Assembly (NCBI GenBank): GCA_031282405.1
Contig: JAITDU010000057.1
Coordinates: 1-32,019 of the forward strand
DNA length: 32,019 nt
Direction: 5' to 3'
Source: Coriobacteriales bacterium
GTDB lineage: Bacteria; Actinomycetota; Coriobacteriia; Coriobacteriales; UBA8131
Part shown: piece by piece, positions 25,250 through 32,019 of the stretch
How positions within the stretch are numbered: the stretch's first letter is position 1
Layout: each line of letters opens with the position of its first letter
Notes under the pieces: generated by a model
The model's database searches: none
What the model saw: only the letters and a program-made list of their open reading frames with translations
Told to the model about the DNA's origin: nothing
Program-made: the position numbers and the translations under genes

Positions 25250-25714
25250 CTAACGAGCAGACTTATTGTTCAGGCGCTCGCGACAGCGGCGGACATTCTC
25301 ATTAATCTGATTGACCGTGTTCTCAATATGCGAGAATACCGTATCAGCATAATCCTCGGCACCGGCCCGTACTTCACGTTCCATCTCGCGAGCGTCGGCC
25401 AGGACATTCTCGGCCTGCTGTTGAGCGATACGGACTATCTCTTGCTCGCTGGCCACTATCAGGGCTTGATTGCGGGCATCTTCCAGTATCCTGTTGGCTT
25501 CAACTTCGGCATCCTCCAGGATATTTTGCTGCTCACGGACTATCTGGCGGGCCTGGGCGAACTCCGCGGGAAAAGCCTGACGAATCTCATCAATGATGTC
25601 TAAGGCTGGACCGATTTCAATGGAACGGCGGTCTTTATTTCCCAGAGCCGGTTTGCCATCCTCAATCATATCGGATAGCTCATCTATCAAGCCCAAAACT
25701 CCGGTCTCGTCCAT
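25250..25714 (-). CDS. DivIVA/ATP synthase subunit b-like coiled-coil protein
   Basis: 154 aa, almost entirely helical. A short N-terminal LGLIDELSDMIEDG segment is followed by heptad-rich sequence from about residue 38 to the end, including EDAEVEANRILEDARNQAL and QQQAENVLADAREMEREV. Such proteins are often labelled ATPase or DivIVA-like in actinobacterial genomes, and their place beside yceD is conserved there. No catalytic motif is visible. The ATG at 25714 has AAGGA six bases upstream, so it is chosen over the frame opening at 25738. Its stop is 38 bases before the next gene. A structural or polar-scaffold role is plausible but unproven. Confidence 0.7.
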   Translation of the reverse strand: MDETGVLGLIDELSDMIEDGKPALGNKDRRSIEIGPALDIIDEIRQAFPAEFAQARQIVREQQNILEDAEVEANRILEDARNQALIVASEQEIVRIAQQQAENVLADAREMEREVRAGAEDYADTVFSHIENTVNQINENVRRCRERLNNKSAR

Positions 25715-25818
25715 AGTGTTTCCTTTCAAGATTAGCAATCAGCAGGCAAAATGTGATCGTCAAAAGCTAAAGCGTCGTCTATTCTCGCTACAAAACGATA
25801 AAACAATGTCAACGTGTT

Positions 25819-25824
25819 AGTGTA
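25819..25824 (-). promoter_or_regulatory. Extended -10 candidate for the coiled-coil gene
   Basis: Minus-strand TGG then TACACT, resembling the rpsB extended -10. The -35 is poor. An alternative nearby TTGACA has no good -10 at 17 bases. Confidence 0.35.
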
Positions 25825-25860
25825 CCACATATTCGATTATCTGTTGTTGTCCTGCACAGA

Positions 25861-25891
25861 ACAAGCAGTCTTATGAAACATAAGGTCTTGT
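25861..25891. terminator. Compound hairpin between the GHKL ATPase and coiled-coil genes
   Basis: CTTATG (25870-25875) and CATAAG (25879-25884) form the tip, and ACAAG (25861) with CTTGT (25887) extend it. It lies just downstream of the ATPase stop. There is no T-run, so termination is uncertain. Confidence 0.35.
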
Positions 25892-25896
25892 GCGTG

Positions 25897-26970
25897 CTAG
25901 TCCTTCTCAATAGGAAAGCGTACCGTGATGCTGTTGCCTTTGACGGTTATGCGCAGTGTGCCGGCCAGACTGAGGTAATAGCGCTCGGCCAGCGTATCAA
26001 AAGCCAGTTCTAAAGCTCGGGAGAAAGATGCCAGATCGTCGGGGGCCAACTTCAAGCCGCGGCTGTCACGGCTGAGATCGCTGCGGCGAGGAGCTTCCGG
26101 AACACCAGCTTGGGAGAGGAGCCTGAGAACCGACCGCACAGCGGTAATCTGTCCAGCCAGTATCCTGTGGGCGGTACGCTCAGAAATGTCCAGCCCGAGC
26201 TGCGCACAGGCGCGCTCCAGCTCGCCGGCATCGGCCGTAGTCGCGAGCCTTTGCGCCAGTGGCAGCGCCTGGACATCCTGGCACAACAGAAGTTCCTCAC
26301 GTTTGAGACTGCGCAGGCCAAAATCCATCAACGTTGCCGCAATCTGTGCCGGCGTGCCCAGGTAGACATCAAGACCAGGGCCGACACTGAGCGCAAACTC
26401 CGCAACCGCTCGCTGAATGTTATGGGGACCTTTAGCGATGGCAAGCCCGCCGTCTTCTCCCCTGATCATCGTTGGCCACGTGGATTGATCGCGCCGCTCG
26501 GGAAGGCTCTCGGTATCGACAACCACCGACAGCGCTGTGCCCAATCCGGGAGCAGAATCAACAACACAGGCGTTGAGGGCATTGCTTTTGATGGAGTACA
26601 GCGCCATGCCGCGGCCATGCACACCCCAGCTATCTAGGGCCATCGTGTCCAGCTTCGACGTGACCCTGGGCTCGAATATCCGAGCTTGCAACTCTGGAGG
26701 AACGCCCGTGCCATCATCGATGACTACAAGGGAGCGGACATTGCCCTCGCGCTGCGTTGCCACAAATACCTGAGTGGAGCCTGCGTCGCGGGCGTTGCGC
26801 AACATCTCGATGACGATGTCTTCCGCAAAGCGGATATCATGCTTGGCTTGACGTCGCTCGGCTTCGGCGCTGCAAAGGCGCACAAAGCCACCGCCCAGAT
26901 TCTCCTCCACTCGTAGATGCGCCTGGCCGGAAACAGCCTCCACAAACTCTATCAGGTCCTTATCAGACAT
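25897..26970 (-). CDS. Orphan GHKL-fold ATPase
   Basis: Histidine-kinase/HSP90/MutL-type ATP-binding domain without a histidine phosphoacceptor or sensor region. N box: EDIVIEMLRNARDAGST (E55, N59). G1 box: VIDDGTGVP (83-91). F box: RIFEPRVTSK (97-106). G2 box: GVHGRGMALYSIK (116-128). The remaining 200 residues are helical and end in a beta segment with TLRITVKGNSITVRFPIE. It is not MutL, GyrB or Hsp90 by length or layout. It lies 77 bases downstream of rny, likely on one transcript. The function is unknown; a protein- or DNA-remodelling ATPase is the most that can be said. Confidence 0.75.
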   Translation of the reverse strand: MSDKDLIEFVEAVSGQAHLRVEENLGGGFVRLCSAEAERRQAKHDIRFAEDIVIEMLRNARDAGSTQVFVATQREGNVRSLVVIDDGTGVPPELQARIFEPRVTSKLDTMALDSWGVHGRGMALYSIKSNALNACVVDSAPGLGTALSVVVDTESLPERRDQSTWPTMIRGEDGGLAIAKGPHNIQRAVAEFALSVGPGLDVYLGTPAQIAATLMDFGLRSLKREELLLCQDVQALPLAQRLATTADAGELERACAQLGLDISERTAHRILAGQITAVRSVLRLLSQAGVPEAPRRSDLSRDSRGLKLAPDDLASFSRALELAFDTLAERYYLSLAGTLRITVKGNSITVRFPIEKD

Positions 26971-27047
26971 ACTGCGGCTTTTGCCCTTGTTTGCGCGTCA
27001 TTTGCTTCGCTGTCAATTCCACAGACGATACCCAGAGCCCCTGTGAA

Positions 27048-28586
27048 CTATTTGGCCACACCCACAGCCCGGCTTTCTCTTATCACCAAGACTCTGACTT
27101 GGCCGGGGTACTGCATCTCGTCCTCAATTTGCCTGGCAATGTCATGGGCCAGCACGGTGGCTTTGTTGTCGTCTATCTTGTCAGGTTCGACCATCACGCG
27201 GATCTCGCGTCCGGCCTGCATGGCATAGGTCTTTTCCACACCCTCGTGTGCGTTGGCAATTTGCTCCAACTGCTCCAGGCGTTTAACATAACTTTCGACC
27301 GACTCGCGACGAGCACCGGGCCGGGCGGCGGAGACGGCGTCGGCCGCCTGGATGAGCACCGCTAAGACCGTGGCAGGCTCAACATCGGCATGATGGGCCT
27401 CTATGGCGTGGACGATCTCGGGCTTCTCGCCAAATCGTCGAGCCAGATCGGCGCCGATAATAGCATGAGAGCCCTCGATATCATGATCGATTGCCTTGCC
27501 CAAATCATGCAGAAGCCCTGCCCGTTTGGCAGGAAGCGGGTCAAGTCCCAACTCTGATGCCATGACCCCGGCCAGGTAAGCCACCTCAAGCGAGTGTTTG
27601 AGCACGTTTTGACCAAAAGAAGTGCGGAAACGCAGGCGCCCCAGCGTCTTGACCAGCTCCGGGTGCAAGTCGATGATGCCGATATCAAAGACAGCCGCCT
27701 CGCCGGCCTCTTTGACCTGACGGCCGACCAGATCGGTGGCCTTCGTATACATCTCCTCAATGCGCGCCGGATGGATGCGACCATCGGCGATCAGATTCTC
27801 CAGTGTGATCCGACCTATCTCGCGACGTACCGGGTCAAAACTGGAGATAACCACAGTCTCGGGCGTGTCATCAATAATCAGATTGATACCGGTAATCTGC
27901 TCAAACGTGCGAATGTTGCGGCCCTCTTTGCCGATGATACGTCCTTTGATGTCATCAGAGGGGATGGCTACCGAGGACACTGTATTTTCGGCCGTGTGCT
28001 CGGCCGCCACGCGCTGAATAGCTAGCGTCAGAATCTCGCGTGACTTCTTATCGGCCTCATCGCGGCTTTTCTGTTCGCTCTCGCGGATAATCACGGCGGC
28101 CTCGCGGGTCACGTCGTCGCGCACACTGTCCAACAATGCTTGGCGCGCCTGCTCCTCGTCCATATTGGCAATTTCTTTGAGTCGAATGGTGGCCTCTTCC
28201 AAAGCGTCGGTAAGATCACGGTCCTTCTTTTCCACCTGACCGGCCAGCGACGAGAGCTGGTGTTCGCGACTGTCCAGGCTTTCAAGCCGTTTGTCGAGGT
28301 TTTCCTCGCGCTGCATCAGGCGAGCCTCCAGGGTCTTAATCTCTTTACGACGCTCAGTGACCTCACTTTCGGCCGTCTGCTTGAGCTGATAGGCCAGATC
28401 CTTTGCCTCGGCCTTAGCCTCGCGCCTGATAATATCCGCCTGTTTTTCCGCATCGCTCTTGATACGGGCGGCATTATCTACAGCGGTCTTAGCCGAGCTG
28501 CTCAACACAAAGCGGGCCAGTGCGAAGCCCAGCCCCGCGCCAAGAACCAAGGCGACAACAACGCCAATGACGATTTCTATTCCCAT
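27048..28586 (-). CDS. rny: Ribonuclease Y
   Basis: Membrane-anchored endoribonuclease that starts mRNA decay. One N-terminal helix (about 3-27), a long coiled coil (30-200), a KH domain with GRIIGKEGRN (215-224), and an HD domain with HSLEVAYLAG (H331), LLHDLGKAIDHD (H360/D361), EAHHAD (H399) and D416. Length 512 aa is standard. The frame is open up to 28844, but ATG at 28586 has GAGGTG six bases upstream and begins with the typical short exposed residues before the helix. Two promoters and an intrinsic terminator lie upstream on the same strand, suggesting leader-based control. Confidence 0.96.
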   Translation of the reverse strand: MGIEIVIGVVVALVLGAGLGFALARFVLSSSAKTAVDNAARIKSDAEKQADIIRREAKAEAKDLAYQLKQTAESEVTERRKEIKTLEARLMQREENLDKRLESLDSREHQLSSLAGQVEKKDRDLTDALEEATIRLKEIANMDEEQARQALLDSVRDDVTREAAVIIRESEQKSRDEADKKSREILTLAIQRVAAEHTAENTVSSVAIPSDDIKGRIIGKEGRNIRTFEQITGINLIIDDTPETVVISSFDPVRREIGRITLENLIADGRIHPARIEEMYTKATDLVGRQVKEAGEAAVFDIGIIDLHPELVKTLGRLRFRTSFGQNVLKHSLEVAYLAGVMASELGLDPLPAKRAGLLHDLGKAIDHDIEGSHAIIGADLARRFGEKPEIVHAIEAHHADVEPATVLAVLIQAADAVSAARPGARRESVESYVKRLEQLEQIANAHEGVEKTYAMQAGREIRVMVEPDKIDDNKATVLAHDIARQIEDEMQYPGQVRVLVIRESRAVGVAK

Positions 28587-28647
28587 GCGTAACACCTCAT
28601 CTTTAAAGTAATTTTGTTTGAGTTCGTTTGAGATGCGCGCATCCAAC

Positions 28648-28673
28648 AAAAAAGCCGGATGCAAACATCCGGC
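28648..28673 (-). terminator. Intrinsic terminator in the rny leader
   Basis: Minus strand: GCCGGATG, TTTG loop, CATCCGGC, then TTTTTT. It lies about 60 bases upstream of rny and about 100 bases downstream of its promoters, with no gene in between, so it is either an attenuator for rny or the end of a short RNA. The right arm can alternatively pair with GGATGC at about 28644-28639. Confidence 0.85.
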
Positions 28674-28738
28674 ATAATGATCGTATCGGACAAACCGTGA
28701 ATACGCCAAACCGTGGACTTGAAACCTATCTGGTTTTT

Positions 28739-28768
28739 TATATAAACACGTCAAAACGACGAGATCAA
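28739..28768 (-). promoter_or_regulatory. Second rny promoter candidate (P2)
   Basis: Minus-strand TTGATC (28768-28763), 18-base spacer, TATATA (28744-28739). Confidence 0.45.
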
Positions 28769-28781
28769 AATGCCAGTTCAT

Positions 28782-28810
28782 ATAGTAGTTTAGCTGTGGG
28801 CAACCGTCAA
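28782..28810 (-). promoter_or_regulatory. Upstream rny promoter (P1)
   Basis: Minus-strand TTGACG (28810-28805), 17-base spacer, TACTAT (28787-28782). Transcripts from it would carry a leader of about 190 bases including the terminator. Confidence 0.6.
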
Positions 28811-28892
28811 GTGTTGTCAGGAGCCGTTGGCGAATGGTTGGCAAAGAGTTGACAAAGCACCTCTTGCGTTATCGGTCACTCCCCGTCACACC

Positions 28893-28924
28893 TCTTGAGA
28901 CCTCTCAGTCTTGAGACCTCTCAG
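28893..28924. repeat. Perfect 16-bp tandem duplication upstream of the ruv promoter
   Basis: TCTTGAGACCTCTCAG occurs twice back to back (28893 and 28909), in the divergent rny-ruvC region. Confidence 0.85.
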
Positions 28925-28967
28925 TCACATAATGCGTAGATTACAAAAGTAAAGTACCTATAATGAC

Positions 28968-28995
28968 TTGCAAACGAACAATTGTTCGCTATAAT
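28968..28995 (+). promoter_or_regulatory. Promoter of the ruvCAB operon
   Basis: TTGCAA (28968-28973), 16-base spacer, perfect TATAAT (28990-28995). A second perfect TATAAT at 28959-28964 has no good -35. Confidence 0.75.
28975..28988. promoter_or_regulatory. LexA/SOS box
   Basis: CGAACAATTGTTCG is a perfect 14-base palindrome matching the Gram-positive LexA (DinR) consensus CGAAC-N4-GTTCG. It fills the spacer between the -35 and -10 of the ruv promoter, where a bound repressor would block RNA polymerase. Confidence 0.85.
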
Positions 28996-29030
28996 CTCTT
29001 ACAGATGCCCGGCTCTTGAGGCATCGTGCT

Positions 29031-29161
29031 GAGTCGTTCAATCAAGGATAGGTGATAGGCTATTCAAGCGAGGCTACATAATGAGCCGTTCAATCAAGAT
29101 ACTATGATGAGCTGTCGAGTCGAGGTTGTGTGATGAGTTGTTCAGTTGAGGAAAGCGCATG
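29031..29161 (+). repeat. Five 26-bp-period repeats forming a mini-ORF ladder before ruvC
   Basis: The TTCA-type landmark recurs at 29037, 29063, 29089, 29115 and 29141, exactly 26 bases apart, and an ATGAG-type start follows each at +18 (29055 degenerate, 29081, 29107, 29133, 29159). The resulting mini-ORFs are GTG 29052-29081, ATG 29081-29107 (MSRSIKIL), ATG 29107-29133 (MSCRVEVV) and ATG 29133-29162 (MSCSVEESA). Each stop overlaps the next start, the last overlapping the ruvC ATG. GAGG precedes three of the starts at the ruvC distance. Confidence 0.85.
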
Positions 29162-29674
29162 AGCAACGATCTTATCATCCTGGGCGTTGACCCTGGCCTG
29201 GCCAACTGCGGATGGGGCATCGTAGCACTTACCGGCACAAAACCCAGGGCTTTGGCCTATGGCTGCATTACGACCACAGCCAAAACCGCAGAGCCCGAAC
29301 GGCTGGCGGCCATCTACGATGGCCTCGTAGCGGTAATTGGCACATACCGGCCGCTGGAGTTGAGCATTGAAACCGTCTACCACAAGGGCAACACCAAAAG
29401 TTCCATCGCTACGGCCCAGGCGCGCGGTGCGGCGCTGGTTGCCGCGCAGACCAGACAGCTTCTCGTCGCCGAATACGCACCGGCAGCCATCAAAAAAGCC
29501 GTCGTAGGCAACGGGTCGGCCGATAAGGCCCAAGTCCAGTTCATGGTCAAGGCTGTGCTGGGCTTAGATGAACTACCTTCGCCCGACCATGCAGCAGACG
29601 CGTTAGCGGCGGCTGTTTGCCATGCCCACCTGCGCAAGAGTCGATCCCATGAGAAGGAGTATATCATAGCATGA
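29159..29674 (+). CDS. ruvC: Crossover junction endodeoxyribonuclease RuvC
   Basis: Resolves Holliday junctions together with RuvAB. The four acidic residues of the RNase H-like site are visible: D11 in LGVDPG, E70 in IETVYHKGN, and the pair in SPDHAADALAAAVCH. ATAQARGAALVAA is the conserved helix. The length of 171 aa is normal. ATG at 29159 has GAGGA six bases upstream; the same start region is present in repeated form just before it. Its stop overlaps the ruvA start as ATGA. Confidence 0.96.
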   Translation: MSNDLIILGVDPGLANCGWGIVALTGTKPRALAYGCITTTAKTAEPERLAAIYDGLVAVIGTYRPLELSIETVYHKGNTKSSIATAQARGAALVAAQTRQLLVAEYAPAAIKKAVVGNGSADKAQVQFMVKAVLGLDELPSPDHAADALAAAVCHAHLRKSRSHEKEYIIA

Positions 29675-30249
29675 TAGCATCACTGACAGGAGTTTTGGCC
29701 TCTCGCGCAGAAGACCGCGCCGTAATCGATGTGGGAGGCGTGGGCTTTGCGCTCCAGATGTCCACCGGTTCGCTGGCAAGCCTCGGAGAGATTGGCACAA
29801 CGGTAAGGGTTGAAACGCACATGCAGGTACGGGCAGACAGCATCACACTGTTTGGCTTTGCCTCCAGCCAGGAGCGAACCGTGTTTGAGCGCCTGACCTC
29901 GGTGTCTGGGGTTGGAGCAAAATACGCGCTGGCAATACTCTCGGCCTATACTCCGGGCGTACTTGCCCGTATAATTGGTGGAAGCGACGTCGCCGGCCTG
30001 TCCCAGGTAAGCGGCATCGGCAAAAAGACCGCTCAGCGGATAATTCTCGAGCTGAAAGGCAATTTGGATGACCTGCTCAAGGACCTTGGCGAGAACCGCG
30101 CGGCTACAGATGGTTATGGCGAGGCTATAGCCGCCTTGACCAGCATAGGGTTTTCGACTGACGAGGCCACCTCAGCCCTGGCTGACTATGACGGAGACCT
30201 TGACGACACCGGTGCCGCTGTCAAAGCGGCTCTGCGACGGCTGGCCTGA
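29671..30249 (+). CDS. ruvA: Holliday junction DNA helicase subunit RuvA
   Basis: Tetrameric junction-binding protein that loads RuvB. Domain I (OB fold) covers 1-63 with VIDVGGVGFALQMS. Two helix-hairpin-helix motifs follow, LTSVSGVGAKYALAILS (75-91) and LSQVSGIGKKTAQRIILELK (110-129). A flexible linker leads to domain III (145-192) with ALTSIGFSTDEA, which contacts RuvB. The length of 192 aa is normal. ATG at 29671, coupled to ruvC. Confidence 0.96.
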   Translation: MIASLTGVLASRAEDRAVIDVGGVGFALQMSTGSLASLGEIGTTVRVETHMQVRADSITLFGFASSQERTVFERLTSVSGVGAKYALAILSAYTPGVLARIIGGSDVAGLSQVSGIGKKTAQRIILELKGNLDDLLKDLGENRAATDGYGEAIAALTSIGFSTDEATSALADYDGDLDDTGAAVKAALRRLA

Positions 30250-30303
30250 GATCGAAGCTCTTTCTTGGAAATTTCCTAGGACAGTATAGGATACCGTATC
30301 GAT

Positions 30304-31386
30304 ATGGCACTATGGGAAGCAGATGAGGTACGCGAAGGCGGCGGCGCAAGAAGCGCCCAACGCACAATGGCCCCTCTGGCAGATGACGGCGATATACGTC
30401 TTGACCGTTCGCTTCGCCCTACCTATTTGGCAGACTACCTCGGTCAATCCCGGGTCAAGGATAATCTTGCTGTTCTCATAGATGCCACAAAGGCCCGGGG
30501 CGAAGCCCTGGACCATCTACTGCTCAGCGGCCCGCCAGGGCTGGGCAAGACTACGCTGGCCGGTATCGTGGCAAACGAACTGGACGTCGCTTTTAGGATC
30601 AGCAGCGGCCCGGCCATTGAACGGGCGGGCGACCTGGCAGCCATCCTCACAAACCTGGAACGCGGCGACGTACTGTTCATCGACGAGATCCACCGCCTCA
30701 ACCGCGCGGTTGAGGAAGTGTTGTATCCGGCAATGGAAGACTTTAGTCTGGATATCGTCATCGGTAAAGGCCCGGCAGCACGGACCCTGCGTTTGGACAT
30801 AGCGCCCTTTACGCTCATCGGCGCAACGACGCGGACCGGTTTGCTCACCGGCCCTTTGCGCGATAGGTTTGGCATCAGCTTTAGACTGGATTACTATACC
30901 GAGGCGGAGCTTACCGACATTGTCGTGCGCTCGGCCGGCCTTTTGGATATCGCCATCGACTCATACGCCGCCACCGAAATAGCCCGGCGCAGCCGTGGCA
31001 CTCCACGCCTGGCCAACCGCCTGCTCAAACGCGTGCGGGATTTTGCCGAGGTACGCGCGCACGGCGTCATCGATTTGAAGGTGGCTAAAGACGCGCTGGT
31101 ATTTTTTGAGGTGGATTCCCTGGGCCTGGACAGCATGGACAACAAGATACTCGATATTCTCACCTTGACTTTTGCCGGTGCCCCTGTGGGATTGAACACC
31201 TTGTCAAGCGCCCTGGGAGAAGACGCCGACACCTTAGAAGATGTCTATGAGCCGTATCTGTTGCAGCAAGGATTAATCAAACGTACGCCCAAAGGCCGTG
31301 TGGCGACCCAGCGGGCTTTTGAGCACCGAGGCTTACCGTTTTCGCCCCCTGCTGATGCCGGACAAATCCAAATTGAGGGGGTCTAG
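30304..31386 (+). CDS. ruvB: Holliday junction branch migration ATPase RuvB
   Basis: AAA+ motor of branch migration. [12 protein letters not shown] (37-48), Walker A GPPGLGKT (76-83), Walker B LFIDE (124-128), sensor 1 GATTR (173-177), LRDRFG, sensor 2 [16 protein letters not shown], and the C-terminal winged helix with [16 protein letters not shown]. The N-terminus is slightly long (360 aa). ATG at 30304 has no good ribosome-binding site in the 54-base gap after ruvA, which holds a GGAAATTTCC palindrome; ATG at 30367 would also keep all motifs. Confidence 0.96.
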   Translation: MALWEADEVREGGGARSAQRTMAPLADDGDIRLDRSLRPTYLADYLGQSRVKDNLAVLIDATKARGEALDHLLLSGPPGLGKTTLAGIVANELDVAFRISSGPAIERAGDLAAILTNLERGDVLFIDEIHRLNRAVEEVLYPAMEDFSLDIVIGKGPAARTLRLDIAPFTLIGATTRTGLLTGPLRDRFGISFRLDYYTEAELTDIVVRSAGLLDIAIDSYAATEIARRSRGTPRLANRLLKRVRDFAEVRAHGVIDLKVAKDALVFFEVDSLGLDSMDNKILDILTLTFAGAPVGLNTLSSALGEDADTLEDVYEPYLLQQGLIKRTPKGRVATQRAFEHRGLPFSPPADAGQIQIEGV

Positions 31387-31832
31387 TGTTTGAGAATGAT
31401 TACATCATGCGCATGATACTTCAGCTCACGCGCGCGCTGCGTAAGTCATTGAACCGTCAGTTTCCCACGAGGGAATCGGAACTGGACGACATTGAGGGGA
31501 GGGTGGCCGAAGCCGCAGGGCTTGACCCTCGATTGATGTTTAAACTGGAGCCGGAATCGCTCGTCTCAGTCTTGGAACTGGGCAACTTTGATGCTGCATT
31601 GGCCGGCTACGTCGTGCGCTCTCTTTACTATGAGGCCAGCCTTTTAGAGGAGGACGGTCAACTTGCCAGAGCAGATCTGCGCTATCGGCAGGGAGACGCT
31701 ATAGCTGATCGCTTTGGTATACCGGTCACCAAGGTTGACCTTACGCCAGCCACCCTAGAGGAATTCCTGGATGAACACGAGGAGTCAGACAGACAGGACG
31801 AACGAGACGCACGCGGCGTGGCATTAGAATGA
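31386..31832 (+). CDS. DUF6483-like family protein
   Basis: 148 aa, soluble, mostly helical, no catalytic motif seen. The start MFENDYIMRMILQLTRAL resembles a small family found in Coriobacteriia and Firmicutes (DUF6483), assigned here from memory of that N-terminal pattern. The rest is acidic, with YYEASLLEEDGQLARADLRYRQG in the middle suggesting a helical repeat, and a charged tail. The GTG start shares one base with the ruvB stop (TAGTG), so it is co-translated with the ruv operon. Function unknown. Confidence 0.7.
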   Translation: MFENDYIMRMILQLTRALRKSLNRQFPTRESELDDIEGRVAEAAGLDPRLMFKLEPESLVSVLELGNFDAALAGYVVRSLYYEASLLEEDGQLARADLRYRQGDAIADRFGIPVTKVDLTPATLEEFLDEHEESDRQDERDARGVALE

Positions 31833-31949
31833 TGCGATGCACAGAGCGCGAATGCGCTTGACTGCCGGGTGCGTTTGACGTGCCAAACGTACTGAGCGTG
31901 CTAGGGAACCACCGATTTAATCCAGTCACCACCCTCTGAATCGTGTCAT

Positions 31950-31971
31950 GCAGTCTGCCTTAGCGGGCTGC
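31950..31971 (+). other. Hairpin downstream of the ruv operon
   Basis: GCAGTCTGC and GCGGGCTGC pair over nine positions (two G-U) around a CTTA loop on the plus-strand RNA. There is no T-run, so it is at best a Rho-dependent pause or mRNA-end structure. The rest of 31833-32019 shows no gene. Confidence 0.3.
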
Positions 31972-32019
31972 ACTGTCCATGCTTCGCGGTTTTGCCAGTT
32001 CACAACTTGGGGCGCTCGT

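Noticed and set aside
28587-28844. N-terminal extension of RNase Y
   Set aside because: It covers the promoters and the terminator, and ATG 28586 with GAGGTG gives the standard 512-aa protein.
31867-31890. CGTTTG/CAAACG hairpin after the last gene as a terminator
   Set aside because: The six-base stem is weak and no T-run follows.
1-32019. CRISPR arrays, rRNA or tRNA genes
   Set aside because: No regularly spaced short repeats with unique spacers, no rRNA-like sequence and no complete cloverleaf were seen.

Overview
The window is bacterial chromosome of intermediate G+C with almost no mobile DNA. Together, an actinobacterial-type gene complement, RNase Y, HrcA, a zinc-ribbon/Pro-rich/TPR membrane protein, a DivIVA-like protein beside YceD, and a DUF6483 gene after ruvB point most plausibly to the Coriobacteriia (Actinomycetota). 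That assignment is an inference from gene content, not a measured phylogeny.

Layout. Positions 1-297 hold two copies of a hairpin-rich direct repeat (period 184), probably the edge of a longer array. From 311 to about 28600 every convincing gene lies on the minus strand. In order of transcription they are: rny (RNase Y); an orphan GHKL ATPase; a DivIVA-like coiled-coil protein; yceD; rpsB-tsf-pyrH-frr-uppS-cdsA-dxr-rseP (translation, UMP kinase, isoprenoid and lipid precursors, site-2 protease); a zinc-ribbon/TPR membrane protein; hrcA-dnaJ-rsmE-mtaB-ybeY-dgkA-era (heat shock, RNA modification and maturation); a GNAT acetyltransferase; a P1-family peptidase; mnmA; a YidC domain fused to a CDP-glycerol glycerophosphotransferase-like domain; and a membrane sulfatase-fold protein. 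From 29159 to 31832 the plus strand carries ruvC-ruvA-ruvB and a DUF6483 gene. Many neighbours overlap by 1-11 bases, so translational coupling is likely.

How the genes work together. The rpsB-to-rseP block is a growth cluster joining translation to undecaprenyl and phospholipid precursor supply. The hrcA-to-era block joins stress-controlled chaperone expression to ribosome biogenesis and tRNA modification. The last two minus-strand genes look like an envelope glycopolymer module. The divergent ruv operon is preceded by a perfect LexA/SOS palindrome placed between its -35 and -10 elements.

Most unusual features. (1) A 19-bp palindrome, consensus TTGCTAAATTATTTAGCAA, occurs six times, five of them inside unrelated genes. 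(2) Upstream of ruvC, five exact 26-bp-period repeats create a ladder of 8-9-codon mini-ORFs whose stops overlap the next start. (3) rny has tandem promoters followed by an intrinsic terminator before the gene, suggesting attenuation. (4) The YidC-glycerophosphotransferase fusion sits beside a sulfatase-like enzyme. (5) Between hrcA and the zinc-ribbon gene lies a 316-bp MITE-like inverted repeat. (6) Era lacks the canonical NKxD motif. Short tandem duplications at gene starts and in-frame repeat expansions inside proteins recur across the window.
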